Positions 46,210 through 54,914 of a DNA stretch of 64,000 bases are shown here, piece after piece (the stretch's first letter is position 1; each line of letters begins with the position of its first letter). Made by a program: the position numbers and the translations under genes. Source of the stretch: Bog-532 sp963824545 (GTDB taxonomy: Bacteria; Actinomycetota; Actinomycetes; Streptosporangiales; Streptosporangiaceae); assembly GCA_963824545.1 (NCBI GenBank), contig CAWGPP010000007.1, positions 98,915 through 162,914 on the forward strand, read 5' to 3'. Under the pieces are notes generated by a model. It did no database searches. It was not told the DNA's origin and saw only the letters and a list, made by a program, of their open reading frames with translations.

Positions 46210-48130
46210 CCCGAGTTTCCAACGATCATGCTCCTCGGCAGGGTGTTCTGCCTGGTCGGGATGGGTTTACGGGGCCGCTGGCGCCTATGACCTAACGGTG
46301 GGGGCGTAGCGGTCCAGGTGGAAGATCTGGGTGAGTTTGTCCTGGGTGCTGCTGGTCTCGGTGAGCATCCGGCGGGCCTTGGGCCTGCCCCGGGCGGCGG
46401 GATAGATCAAGATGGTCTCGCCGATGCCGGCGAGCTGGGTTAGCAGCTCGCGGACTGACATGCGCAGGCCGGCGCGCTGGGCCTGCAGCCGCATCAGGTG
46501 CGCGATCTGCAGGGCCAGGACGCAGGTGAGGACGTGCACGTGGATGTTGTGCTCGGTCCAGTGGAACATCGGGGAGAACGACACGGCGCGGGGGTCTTTC
46601 ATCTGCCGGAAGGAGAACTCGGCTTCGGACTGGGACCGGTAGCCGGCAATCACCTCGGCGGCGGGCCAGTCGTCGTGGTCGGTGATCAGCACGTGCTTGC
46701 CGAAGATCTCCTGTTCCAGCGCAGCGCGCCTGGCGGCGTCAACGGACCAGGCTAGCCGCAGATCACGGGGGGCATCCCCGGTCAGCTCCCAGGTGATGAC
46801 GCGGCGGACCCAGGCGTCATGGGTGATCTTGGTGATCTCCGCTTCCACCTTGGGCCGGGTCCGGCGGGTCTTGCCGCGGGCCAAGGTGGCGGCCAGCTCG
46901 TCCAGCTGCCGGGCGGCCTTGGCCAGCGTGGTGCCGTCAAAGCCGCGGGCCTGATGCTGGTGCAGCTCGGGGGAATGAGTCAAGATCGCCCGGCGCTCAG
47001 TGCCGTAGATGACGCGGCGGGTGTCATAGGCGGTCAGCTGGCCGAACCGGTCCGCATCGACGACGGCCCGGGCGGACGCGGGCACGGCGAGCAGGTCACG
47101 GCAGTCACTGGCGGGCACCGACCCCACGTAGTGCAGGTTCGTGCCCGCCAGAAGCGCGAAGTTGGCCTCGGAGTTCTGCCCGGCGTCGAACACGACCGTC
47201 ATCTCGGTGCCATCCTGCCCGGCGGCGGCGGCCAGGGCAGCGTGCCGGGCGGCCAGCACCCGGATCATCTGCGGGAACTGGGTGACGTCGGGCTTGTTCC
47301 CGGGGTAGGCGTGGGACAGCAGCGGGACGCCGCCGTCCCGGGTCACCACCAGGCCCAGGCCGACCAGCCGCAGGTCAGTGCGTTTCTGCTTGGCCTTGCC
47401 CCGCTGCGCGACCGGCGCCCTGGCGTTGCCGGTATCGATGAACGTCGCGAAGTTCGTCATGTCCAGCGCCACCGAGCTGGTGTCCAGCCCGAACCGGGCG
47501 CACGCCGCCAGCGCCAGCTTCTCCTCGATCCGCGGCAGCGCCTCCAGCGGCACCGCGCGGAACGCGTCCCAGAACCGGCGGTGATCCAGCGCCGAGGCGC
47601 CGATCTTGGTGAACCGGTCCGCCGCCGTGGTGCGCCACCAGTCCGCGAAGGCGCGCTTGGAGCAGGGATCCACCACCCGGTTCAGCGCGGCCAGCGCCAG
47701 GTAGGTGCCCGGTGACAGCGGCAGCCCCGGCGGCCTGGCCCCTGTCTCCTCATCGATGACCGCGGCCACGCCCAGATCGGCCAGCAGCCCCCACGCCGCG
47801 GCCACCGCCCCGAAGTCCAGGTGCCGGGTCCGCCCGGGCAGCATCTGTTCCTCGCGGGCGTCCAGCAGCGCCTCGATATCGGCCGCGGTGCCCACGTACC
47901 GCTCGGAGATCATCTTCGGCTTGCCGTCCACCCAGCCCATCTCGCGCAGATACCAGTACGGCTTCCCGCTGATCACCTTCTTGTACAGGCTCGCCATGAA
48001 TTTAGGTCATAGGCCAGATCAGAAGCGCAGTCAAGCACCGCAACCGCGTGTCACAAGGGAAAACAAGCCTCCCAGGGCCAGCCGGGATCTCACCCCAGAG
48101 TCAGAAGACCATGATCATTGGAAACTCGGG
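46210..48130 (-). mobile_element. IS1634-like insertion sequence
   Basis: The element has 21-base terminal inverted repeats with one mismatch (46210-46230 and 48110-48130, starting CCCGAGTTTCCAA) and is flanked by CTAG on both sides (46206-46209, 48131-48134), a 4-base target duplication. It carries one transposase gene on the minus strand. A second, inner inverted repeat (CCTATGACCTAA at 46284-46295 and its complement at 48002-48013) closely brackets the transposase frame. It could mark an inner IS inside a MITE, but I see no target duplication around it. Confidence 0.85.
46285..47997 (-). CDS. IS1634-family (DDE) transposase
   Basis: A 570-residue transposase. It begins ASLYKKVISGKPYWYLREMG, and the probable DDE residues are the aspartates in VALDMTNFATF and VVFDAGQNSEANF and the glutamate in YRSQSEAEFSFRQMKDPRAV. 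HVHVLTCVLALQIAHLM near the end is typical of the IS4/IS1634 group. No stop or frameshift interrupts it, so it may be active. Its stop codon lies within the inner inverted repeat at 46284-46295. Confidence 0.88.
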   Translation of the reverse strand: MASLYKKVISGKPYWYLREMGWVDGKPKMISERYVGTAADIEALLDAREEQMLPGRTRHLDFGAVAAAWGLLADLGVAAVIDEETGARPPGLPLSPGTYLALAALNRVVDPCSKRAFADWWRTTAADRFTKIGASALDHRRFWDAFRAVPLEALPRIEEKLALAACARFGLDTSSVALDMTNFATFIDTGNARAPVAQRGKAKQKRTDLRLVGLGLVVTRDGGVPLLSHAYPGNKPDVTQFPQMIRVLAARHAALAAAAGQDGTEMTVVFDAGQNSEANFALLAGTNLHYVGSVPASDCRDLLAVPASARAVVDADRFGQLTAYDTRRVIYGTERRAILTHSPELHQHQARGFDGTTLAKAARQLDELAATLARGKTRRTRPKVEAEITKITHDAWVRRVITWELTGDAPRDLRLAWSVDAARRAALEQEIFGKHVLITDHDDWPAAEVIAGYRSQSEAEFSFRQMKDPRAVSFSPMFHWTEHNIHVHVLTCVLALQIAHLMRLQAQRAGLRMSVRELLTQLAGIGETILIYPAARGRPKARRMLTETSSTQDKLTQIFHLDRYAPTVRS

Positions 48131-48134
48131 CTAG

Positions 48135-48233
48135 GAGCCTGCTGAAAAAGGCCCATTTTGCCGTGATCAACTTTGCAAAACCGCAGGTCAGTGGATTGCT
48201 TCATGATCGGAAACAGGGTTATTCAGCGGCCTC
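48135..48233. mobile_element. Small MITE-like element next to the IS
   Basis: About 99 bases bounded by CTAG (48131-48134 and 48234-48237). The ends are imperfect inverted repeats: GAGCCTGCTGAAAAAGG at the left and the complement of GAGGCCGCTGAATAACC at the right. The centre is unusually AT-rich and contains no coding frame. It is probably a non-autonomous element that used the same CTAG target. Confidence 0.6.
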
Positions 48234-48237
48234 CTAG

Positions 48238-49053
48238 CTAGAGCGCCCGCTGCGGTGACCGACTGGCCGAGCGGGCCGAGCACGATCCAGAGCGTCGGCA
48301 CCAGCACCGCGGGCACTGTCCCGCGGGTGACCAGCCGGGACCAGATCTGGGTAATGATGATCACCGAGGCGAGCAGGCTGACGCCGAACATCGCGTAACA
48401 AGCCAGCAGCAGCGTCAGCCGTCCCTGCCCGGGAGCGGCGTAGGGCACCAGCAGCGCGCCGCTGGCCGCGGACACCATCGGCGGCACCACGGGCATCAGC
48501 CACCCGCCGAACGCCCCCGGCGATCCGTCGGCGCGCATCCCCGGCCGCGTGATCATCAGGAACGGGATCCAGCACGCCGTCACCAGGCCGAGCGCGGTTC
48601 CGCCCCCCACAGCACCCAGTCCGCGTCCACGACGGTGGCCGTCCCAAGCAGGCTGCGCCCGAGGACCAGCGTGCCGGTCCCCACCGTCATCAGCGCCATC
48701 GCCGGGGCGCCCCAGAAGTGCGCCATGACCGGGTGCCTGGCGTGCCCGCGGGCCCGTTCCGGGTACCGGATCCAGTGCACGGTCCAGGCGGCCGTCAGGC
48801 CGATCAGCACCACGGCGGCCAGCCCCCACACCACCGTCGCGAACCCCCACAGCCCGGGCATCCGCAACGGCAGGATCGCTCCCGCGTTGGCCACGATACC
48901 CGTGCCCATCACCGCCGCGAACCAGCTCGGGCCGAGGTCGCGGACCACGCCACCCGGCGGTTCCAGGTCCTTGAACAGACCGAACGGGGCATGACGGGAG
49001 GCGCCCCGGCCCGCGTCGGCCACACCCGGCGGAACGTCAAGAATCTGCGCCAT
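48238..49053 (-). pseudogene. N-terminal part of IS-disrupted TDT (SLAC1-like) transporter
   Basis: From ATG 49053 the frame gives a short cytoplasmic part and SLAC1/TDT helices (GPSWFAAVMGTGIVANAGAI, GFATVVWGLAAVVLIGLTAAW, HFWGAPAMALMTVGTGTLV). At the G6 run near 48607 it shifts frame: DADWVLWG should continue GGTALGLVTACWIPFLMITR, which lies one frame back. After YAMFGVSLLASVIIITQIWS and VPTLWIVLGPLGQSVTAAGAL it is cut at CTAG. Two lesions (a one-base loss and the IS) inactivate it. Confidence 0.8.
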
Positions 49054-49152
49054 GCCTTGCCGCCGGTACGCTCTGCGCGGTGCCGGTCAGCGGGCTGGAC
49101 CTGCACCGCACCCTGCGGGCGGTATGGCCGGTCGGCCGCCGCCTGACCGCGC

Positions 49153-49280
49153 CCGCCCGTGACCTCTTTGCGATCGCGGCCCGTTCCGGGGCCAGGCCTC
49201 TGGGCCGGGCCCGCCCGTGACCTCTTTGCGATCGCGGCCGTTCCCGGGCCAGGCCCCCGGTCGCGCGCGCCCGTGACCTC
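49153..49280. repeat. Direct repeats upstream of the MshC-like gene
   Basis: CCCGTGACCTCTTTGCGATC with following GC-rich sequence occurs at about 49156 and 49214 (58-base period), and a shortened copy CCCGTGACCTC follows at 49270. An open frame through them codes only repeats of no known family. Confidence 0.8.
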
Positions 49281-49335
49281 GCCCACCCGACTAGCATCAC
49301 TTTCGCGAGCACAACATGATCAGGTGAGGCGGCTG

Positions 49336-50478
49336 ATGGATCAGATGCTTGAGGTGGGCCTGCCGCCGGTGCTGCGGCTCGGCGGGACGCCGCTGCCGCT
49401 CGCCGGGCGGGCCCGGGTGTACGCGTGCGGGATCACCCCCTACGACGTGACGCATCTGGGCCACGCCGCGACCTTCGTCTGGACGGACACGCTGGCCCGG
49501 GTGCTGCACGCCGGCGGCGCCGAGGTAATCATGTGCCGCAACGTGACCGACGTGGACGATGTCCTGCTCGCCGCCGCGAACCGGGACGGTTCTCCCTATG
49601 ACCGGTTCGCCGCCATCCAGCAGTTCTACTTCGACCAGGACATGACCGCGCTGGGAGTGGGCCGCCCAGCGCTCGAACCCCGTGCGCACGTGTACATCCC
49701 GCAGGTCATCGCGCTGGCGGCCGGCCTGCTGGACCGGGGAGCGGCCTACGAGCGGGACGGCCAGGTGTACTTCCGCGGCGGCGCCGCCGCCCGGCAAGCC
49801 GTCCCGGACCAGGGCGAGGCGCTGCGGCTCGCGGCCGAGTACGGTGACCAGCCCGGCGACCCGCGCAAGGACGACCCGTTCGACGTCGCCGTCTGGCAAG
49901 CGTCCCGGGACGGCGAACCGGCGTGGGCCAGCCCCTGGGGACCGGGCCGCCCGGGCTGGCACGCGGAATGCGCGGCCATGGCCCTGCACGCCTTCGGCGC
50001 GGCCGTCGACGTCCAGGCGGGCGGGGGTGACCTGCGCTTCCCGCACCACGCCTACCAGGCGGCGCTGGCCGAGGCGTTCACCGGCGTCGCGCCGTTCGCC
50101 CGGGCCCGGCTGAACGCCGGCGTCGTCCAGGTGGCCGGAGCCAAGATGGCCAAGTCAGTCGGCAACCTCGTGCTCGTCAAGGAACTGCTCGCCGATTACC
50201 CGGCCGCGGCCGTCCGGCTGCTGATCCTGGACCGCCGCTGGCACGAGAACTGGGACTACGACCGCGCCGGCCTCGATGCGGCCGCCGCGCGGCTGGAGCG
50301 GATCGCCGCGGCGGCGGGCCGCCCCGGCCGGGGCCCGGCCGGTCACGACGACGCGGCCGTCGCTGCGGTACGGTCCGCCCTCGCCGACGACCTCGACGTG
50401 CCCGCGGCCCTGCGCATCGCCGAAACCGAAGGCGGCCCTGCCGCCCGTTCCCTCGGCTCCCTTCTCGGCCTCTGGTAG
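49336..50478 (+). CDS. mshC: MshC-like cysteine ligase (CysRS paralogue)
   Basis: MshC joins cysteine to GlcN-Ins in mycothiol synthesis. The sequence has the MshC-type HIGH region ACGITPYDVTHLGHAATFVW, where CysRS proteins usually read CGPTVYD, then NVTDVDDVLL, WHAECAAMALHAFG and DLRFPHHAYQ with probable zinc ligands. The KMSKS loop reads KMAKS. The length, about 380 residues, fits MshC better than CysRS (about 460). ATG 49336 follows GAGG at 49326. It could also be a diverged CysRS paralogue. Confidence 0.75.
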   Translation: MDQMLEVGLPPVLRLGGTPLPLAGRARVYACGITPYDVTHLGHAATFVWTDTLARVLHAGGAEVIMCRNVTDVDDVLLAAANRDGSPYDRFAAIQQFYFDQDMTALGVGRPALEPRAHVYIPQVIALAAGLLDRGAAYERDGQVYFRGGAAARQAVPDQGEALRLAAEYGDQPGDPRKDDPFDVAVWQASRDGEPAWASPWGPGRPGWHAECAAMALHAFGAAVDVQAGGGDLRFPHHAYQAALAEAFTGVAPFARARLNAGVVQVAGAKMAKSVGNLVLVKELLADYPAAAVRLLILDRRWHENWDYDRAGLDAAAARLERIAAAAGRPGRGPAGHDDAAVAAVRSALADDLDVPAALRIAETEGGPAARSLGSLLGLW

Positions 50479-50899
50479 CCCTCTCGCCCTGTCCCTCCTC
50501 GTCCCCGCCCCCGGCGTGCCTCCGCCCCGGCGTGCCTCCGCCCCGGCGTGCCTCCGCCCCCGGCGTGCCTCCGCCCCCGGCGTGCCTCCGCCCCCGGCGT
50601 GCCTCCGCCCCCGGCGTGCCTCCGCCCCCGGCGTGCCTCCGCCCCCGGCGTGCCTCCGCCCCCGGCGTGCCTCCGCCCCCGGCGTGCCTCCGCCCCCGGC
50701 GTGCCTCCGCCCCCGGCGTGCCTCCGCCCCCGGCGTGCCTCCGCCCCCGGCGCGCCCCGCCCCGGCCCCGCCCCGCGCGTGCCGCCGCTCCTGATCGCGC
50801 CCGCCCCCGCCTCGCGCCATCGCCGGGGGTTGGGCAGCGTTTCCGGGACGATATCTGTGGGTTTCTCTGCCCAACCTGCCTGTGATGTACGGTCGGGGC
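50479..50899. other. Non-coding stretch with minisatellite and inverted repeat
   Basis: About 420 bases between the MshC-like gene and the convergent lipoprotein gene. The first part is the 16-17-base minisatellite. The second contains GGTTGGGCAG (about 50827-50836) and CTGCCCAACC (about 50868-50877), a 10-base-pair inverted repeat with a ~31-base loop. No gene is recognised. Confidence 0.7.
50514..50757. repeat. 16-17-base minisatellite, about 14 copies
   Basis: The unit CGTGCCTCCGCCCCCGG repeats without interruption; the first copies lack one C (16 bases) and the rest are 17 bases. A 17-base period is not a multiple of three, so it is not selected as coding sequence. Confidence 0.95.
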
Positions 50900-51565
50900 T
50901 CAGGTGGGGCCTCCGTTCGGCGGCGGGAGCACCGCGAGGACCTCGCCGCCGTCGTCGCGGCACACGGACGTCTGGCCGGTCTTCAGGACCTCGGGCGTCG
51001 GGAAGCCCTGGCAGGTCCAGCCGCTCACCCGGACCGGGGCGCCGCCGCCGGTACCCCGGATCCGGCCCATGCGCATCACGGCCGCGTACGAGTTCTCCAC
51101 CCGCAGCGCGGTCGCGCAGGACACCGATCCCCGGTCGACGGTGATGATGACCGGGACGTTCGCGCCAGTCCGGGTGGTACCGCAGGTGCGGGCGGCACCT
51201 GTGGTGCTCGCCGCGCCCGAAGTCCCGCAGCCCGCGAGCACGCCCAGCCCCAGGCCGACCGCGACTGCGGCCAGCCCGGCACGGAATTGCCCGGCACGGA
51301 ATTGCCCGGCACGGAATTGCCCGGCACGGAATTGCCCGGCACGGAATCGGCCGGCACGGCGGACCCGCCAGCGGGCCGCCCGAGCCGGAGAAAGCCCGGC
51401 GAAGGGGCGTCCCGCTCGGGAAAGCCGTCCACAGCGCGGCCCGGCGTAGTGAAACCCGGTGCGGCGAAACCAGGCGATGGACCAGCCTGTGCGCGGAAGC
51501 GCGGCCTGCTGGCGGCTGAGGCGAGACGCAGGCGGGCGGCCTGCGCGCGGGCGGCGGCGACGCAT
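50900..51565 (-). CDS. Putative secreted lipoprotein with RAGQF repeats
   Basis: Near the middle there is a hydrophobic signal segment with a lipobox (LAAVAVGLGLGVLAGC), so the mature protein would be lipid-anchored at the cysteine. The mature part (PVIITVDRGSVSCATALRVE, then VSGWTCQGFPTPEV and SVCRDDGG) has paired cysteines typical of small extracytoplasmic actinobacterial proteins. No family is recognised. The start ATG 51565 has GGAG 10 bases upstream, but it leaves ~110 basic residues before the signal, including RAGQF repeats. A later non-standard start is possible. Confidence 0.55.
   Translation of the reverse strand: MRRRRPRAGRPPASRLSRQQAALPRTGWSIAWFRRTGFHYAGPRCGRLSRAGRPFAGLSPARAARWRVRRAGRFRAGQFRAGQFRAGQFRAGQFRAGLAAVAVGLGLGVLAGCGTSGAASTTGAARTCGTTRTGANVPVIITVDRGSVSCATALRVENSYAAVMRMGRIRGTGGGAPVRVSGWTCQGFPTPEVLKTGQTSVCRDDGGEVLAVLPPPNGGPT
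51275..51350 (-). repeat. 15-base tandem repeat in the lipoprotein gene
   Basis: AATTGC recurs at 51285, 51300, 51315 and 51330 with a changed copy at 51345. Each 15-base unit codes RAGQF immediately before the hydrophobic signal segment. Confidence 0.9.
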
Positions 51566-51882
51566 TGCTGAATTACTCCGCATCCTGGGATCTGGGTCGG
51601 GCAACATCCGTGGACCCGGTTCCGCACCCGCCGGGTTCCAGCCTCGTGCCGTCATTCCCGGTCCGCTCGCTTCCATGATGCCGCGCTCCCGGCCTCCTCC
51701 CAAGCCGCCACCCCGTTGTTCCCTCGTGCGCCTTTCCCCATCTCACACCGGGCCGCTCTCCCGGCTCACCCGGACCACTCTCCCGTCTCACCCGGACCGC
51801 CCCTAATCCCATCTCCGTCGCAGTCGCCTCACCGCTTATATCAATCCTCTCCCGCATGCCCCACGTACCCCTCCGAGGCACC

Positions 51883-51946
51883 TGCGTACAGCGGGGTCGC
51901 GGGAAAGGCGCCTCTGCGTACAGCGGGGTCGCGGGAAAGGCGCCTC
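51883..51946. repeat. Two tandem 32-base repeats
   Basis: The unit begins TGCGTACAGCGGGGTCGCGG and ends GGCGCCTC; two perfect copies are followed by the start of a third (TGCGTA). No function is seen. Confidence 0.9.
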
Positions 51947-52498
51947 TGCGTATAAGAGCTTTCGCCCGCGCCCGCTCCGTCCCAGGGCAGCGTTGGTACC
52001 TCCGTTGTCGCCAGGGCGTACACGATGGTGCCAACGTGGACGCTGATGCGCGCCGCCACCCCGTCCGGCAGGCCATTCCCGTAGGCCGCGCGCTCCCGTG
52101 GGCCGGTGGCCCTCTCCGGGCGGGTGTCCCGTGCCAGATAAGTCGGCCGGCCAAGGTGGCTTTGACCTGGGCGGGCCTGATTGAGTGGCAAACGATCAAG
52201 GTTCAGATTGTGGTCCAAGTCGGCCCACAACGGCGATCGAGGGGGCTTCTTGCCAGTTGATTCGGCCCGGTCGTTGCTGGCCCGCGGCGAGGCTTCGCTC
52301 GGATGCTCGTGTCGACAGGCCTCCTGATGCGGAGTGCCATGGCCGCCGGACTGGTCGCTGACGCGTCAACCGAGACGTTTCGGACGGGGATGGCTGGCAA
52401 GGGAACGTGAACGGGCCAGATCGACTGGCAACGGACTGACTTATTTGGCACGGGACACCGGGCGGGTACCCAGCGCCACTGGGCCGTACCCATTGTGT

Positions 52499-52527
52499 TT
52501 GCATAAGTTCTCGGAGAGCTGCATAAT
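52499..52527 (+). promoter_or_regulatory. Promoter and probable ArgR operator of the arg operon
   Basis: TTGCAT (52499-52504) and CATAAT (52522-52527) with a 17-base spacer form a good promoter. The box TGCATAA occurs at 52500 and 52520, two helical turns apart, inside AT-rich DNA that contrasts with the genome. ARG boxes in actinobacteria are AT-rich tandem boxes containing TGCAT, so ArgR encoded downstream (58031) probably represses here. Confidence 0.6.
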
Positions 52528-52600
52528 TTTCCATGAGCGGGTGTAGCGGCCCGGATGTCACCGACGGCGTGCCAGCGCTGGAGCAGGAGGGACGCGCGAG

Positions 52601-53671
52601 ATGGGCGCACGGGTCGCAGTAGCAGGCGCCAGCGGCTACGCGGGCGGCGAACTGCTCCGCCTCCTGGCCGGGCACCCGGACCTGGAGATCGGCCCGCTGA
52701 CGGCCGGGTCGAACGCCGGGGCCCCGGTCACGTCCGTGCACCCGAACCTCGTCGGGCTCGCCGACCGGACGTTCGGCGCCGCGGATCCCGCCGCGCTCGC
52801 CGGGGCCGACCTCGTGTTCATGGCGATGCCGCACGCGGAGGCCGCCGCGCTGGCCGCGGAGCTGCCGGCCGCGATGAAGATTGTGGACCTGGGGGCCGGT
52901 TTCCGGCTCGCCGACCCGGCCTCCTGGGCGCGGTACTACGGCGGCGAGCACGCGGGCACCTGGACCTACGGGCTGCCCGAGCTACCCGGCGCGCGGGAAC
53001 GGATCCGCGCCTCGGCCCGGGTGGCCGCGCCCGGCTGCTACGCCACCGCGTCGATCCTGGCGCTCGCCCCGCTGCTGGCCAGCGGGCTGGCCGAGCCCGC
53101 CGACATCGTCATCGTCGCCGCCTCCGGCACGTCCGGCGCCGGCCGCGCGCCCGCGCCGAACCTGATGGGCAGCGAGGTCATGGGGACCGTGTCCGCCTAC
53201 AAGGCCGGCGGCGTGCACCGGCACACCCCCGAGATCGAGCAAGCCCTGCAGGGCGTGCTGGTCCCGGGCGGCGCCGGGGCCCGGGTCACGATCTCGTTCA
53301 CGCCCACGCTGGCCCCGATGCCGCGCGGCATCCTCGCCACCGCCACGGCCCGCCTCACCGGGGACGCCGCCGCGGCCGCCGGGGAGACGGCGGCCACCGC
53401 GCTGCTGCGCGCGTCCATCGCCGAAGCGTACGCGGGGGAGCGGTTCGTGCACCTGCTGCCCGAGGGCCGCTGGCCCGGCACGGGCGCGACCGCCGGGTCG
53501 AACGCGGCCCAGCTGCAGGCCGCGGCCGATACCCACGCCGGCCGGGCCGTCGTCGTCTCGGCGATCGACAACCTCGGCAAGGGCGCGGCCGGGCAGGCGC
53601 TGCAGGACGCCAACCTCATGCTCGGCCTGCCGGAATCGGCCGGCCTCACCGCCTACGGAGTCGCGCCGTGA
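52601..53671 (+). CDS. argC: N-acetyl-gamma-glutamyl-phosphate reductase
   Basis: Third step of ornithine synthesis, NADPH-dependent. The Rossmann motif VAGASGYAGGELLRLLAGHP, the catalytic cysteine in APGCYATASILAL, SGTSGAGRAP and VSAIDNLGKGAAGQALQ are all present. The length of 356 residues is normal. AGGAGGG precedes ATG 52601. It is first gene of argCJBDFR. Confidence 0.97.
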   Translation: MGARVAVAGASGYAGGELLRLLAGHPDLEIGPLTAGSNAGAPVTSVHPNLVGLADRTFGAADPAALAGADLVFMAMPHAEAAALAAELPAAMKIVDLGAGFRLADPASWARYYGGEHAGTWTYGLPELPGARERIRASARVAAPGCYATASILALAPLLASGLAEPADIVIVAASGTSGAGRAPAPNLMGSEVMGTVSAYKAGGVHRHTPEIEQALQGVLVPGGAGARVTISFTPTLAPMPRGILATATARLTGDAAAAAGETAATALLRASIAEAYAGERFVHLLPEGRWPGTGATAGSNAAQLQAAADTHAGRAVVVSAIDNLGKGAAGQALQDANLMLGLPESAGLTAYGVAP

Positions 53672-53732
53672 TGACCCTGCCCGCCCCCGGCACCCTCCGC
53701 CCCCCGATCCCCAAGGCCACAGGAGCGCACCA

Positions 53733-54914
53733 GTGAGCGTCACCGCCCCGCTCGGTTTCCGCGCCGCCGGCGTGGTCGCCGGGCTCAAAGCCTCCGGCGA
53801 CCGCGATGTCGCGGTCGTCATCAACGACGGCCCGTCCCGCGCCGCCGCGGCCACGTTCACCTCGAACCGGGTGAAGGCGGCACCGGTGCTGTGGACCCAG
53901 CAGGTGGTACAGGGCGAGCGCGTCCGCGCCGTGGCCCTCAACTCCGGCGGGGCCAACGCCTGCACGGGGCCGTCCGGCTTCCAGGACACCCACCTGACCG
54001 CCGAACGGCTCGCCGCCGCGCTCGGCGACTCGGCCGGTGAGATGGCCGTCTGCTCCACCGGCCTGATCGGCGAGCGGCTGCCGATGGATGCGCTGCTCCC
54101 GGCCGTGGACGCCTGCGTCACCCAGGCCTCCCGCGGCGGGGGACTGGCCGCGGCCGACGCGATCCGGACCACCGACACGGTCGTCAAGATCTCCTTCCGC
54201 CGGGCCGCGGCGGGCCCAGAGGCCGGCGGGGACGGGACCGGGTACGCCATCGGCGGCATGGCCAAGGGGGCCGGCATGATCGCGCCCGGCCTGGCCACGA
54301 TGCTGTGCGTGCTCACCACCGACGCGGATCTGACCGCCGACGGCCTCGACGCGGCGCTGCGGGCCGCGGTCCGGGTCACCTTCGACCGCCTCGACACCGA
54401 CGGCTGCATGTCCACCAACGACACCGTGCTGCTGCTGGCCAGCGGCGCGTCCGGGATCCGGCCGGGTCCGGAGGAGTTCACCGCCCTGCTCACCGACGTG
54501 TGCGCCGACCTGGCGCGCCAGCTCCAGCTGGACGCCGAGGGCGCGGGCAAGATGATCGCGGTCGAGGTGATCGGCGCCGCCAGCGAGGACGACGCGGTGG
54601 CCGCCGGGCGCGCGGTGGCCCGCAGCAACCTGCTGAAGTGCGCGATCGCGGGTGAGGACCCGAATTGGGGGCGGGTGGTCTCCGCCGTGGGCACGACCGC
54701 CGCGCAGTTCCAGCCGGACCGGCTGAACGTGGCAATTAACGGAATCTGGGTCTGCCGGAATGGCTGCGCCGGTGACGAGCGGTCCAAGGTCGACATGTCC
54801 CCGCGGGACGTCACGATAACCGTTGACCTGTCCGCCGGGCCGAACGCCGCCACCATCGCGACCACCGACCTGACCGCCGAATACGTGCGCGAGAACTCGG
54901 CGTACTCGACGTGA
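53733..54914 (+). CDS. argJ: Glutamate N-acetyltransferase / amino-acid acetyltransferase ArgJ
   Basis: ArgJ recycles the acetyl group from acetylornithine to glutamate and often also uses acetyl-CoA. It is an Ntn hydrolase that cleaves itself before the threonine in GAGMIAPGLATMLCVL, which is intact. NSGGANACTG, STGLIGERLP and GEDPNWGRV also match. 393 residues. GTG 53733 follows AGGAG. The stop overlaps the argB start by GTGA. Confidence 0.96.
   Translation: MSVTAPLGFRAAGVVAGLKASGDRDVAVVINDGPSRAAAATFTSNRVKAAPVLWTQQVVQGERVRAVALNSGGANACTGPSGFQDTHLTAERLAAALGDSAGEMAVCSTGLIGERLPMDALLPAVDACVTQASRGGGLAAADAIRTTDTVVKISFRRAAAGPEAGGDGTGYAIGGMAKGAGMIAPGLATMLCVLTTDADLTADGLDAALRAAVRVTFDRLDTDGCMSTNDTVLLLASGASGIRPGPEEFTALLTDVCADLARQLQLDAEGAGKMIAVEVIGAASEDDAVAAGRAVARSNLLKCAIAGEDPNWGRVVSAVGTTAAQFQPDRLNVAINGIWVCRNGCAGDERSKVDMSPRDVTITVDLSAGPNAATIATTDLTAEYVRENSAYST

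Larger units (their letters stand above)
51566..52600. other. Non-coding stretch upstream of argC
   Basis: About 1 kb without a recognisable gene. It holds a 32-base direct repeat (51883-51914 and 51915-51946), several short inverted repeats (52124-52142 against 52440-52458; 52173-52191, 52250-52268 and 52413-52431) and the arg promoter at its end. Base composition is lower in G+C than the neighbouring genes, as expected for non-coding DNA. It may contain decayed mobile sequence. Confidence 0.6.
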
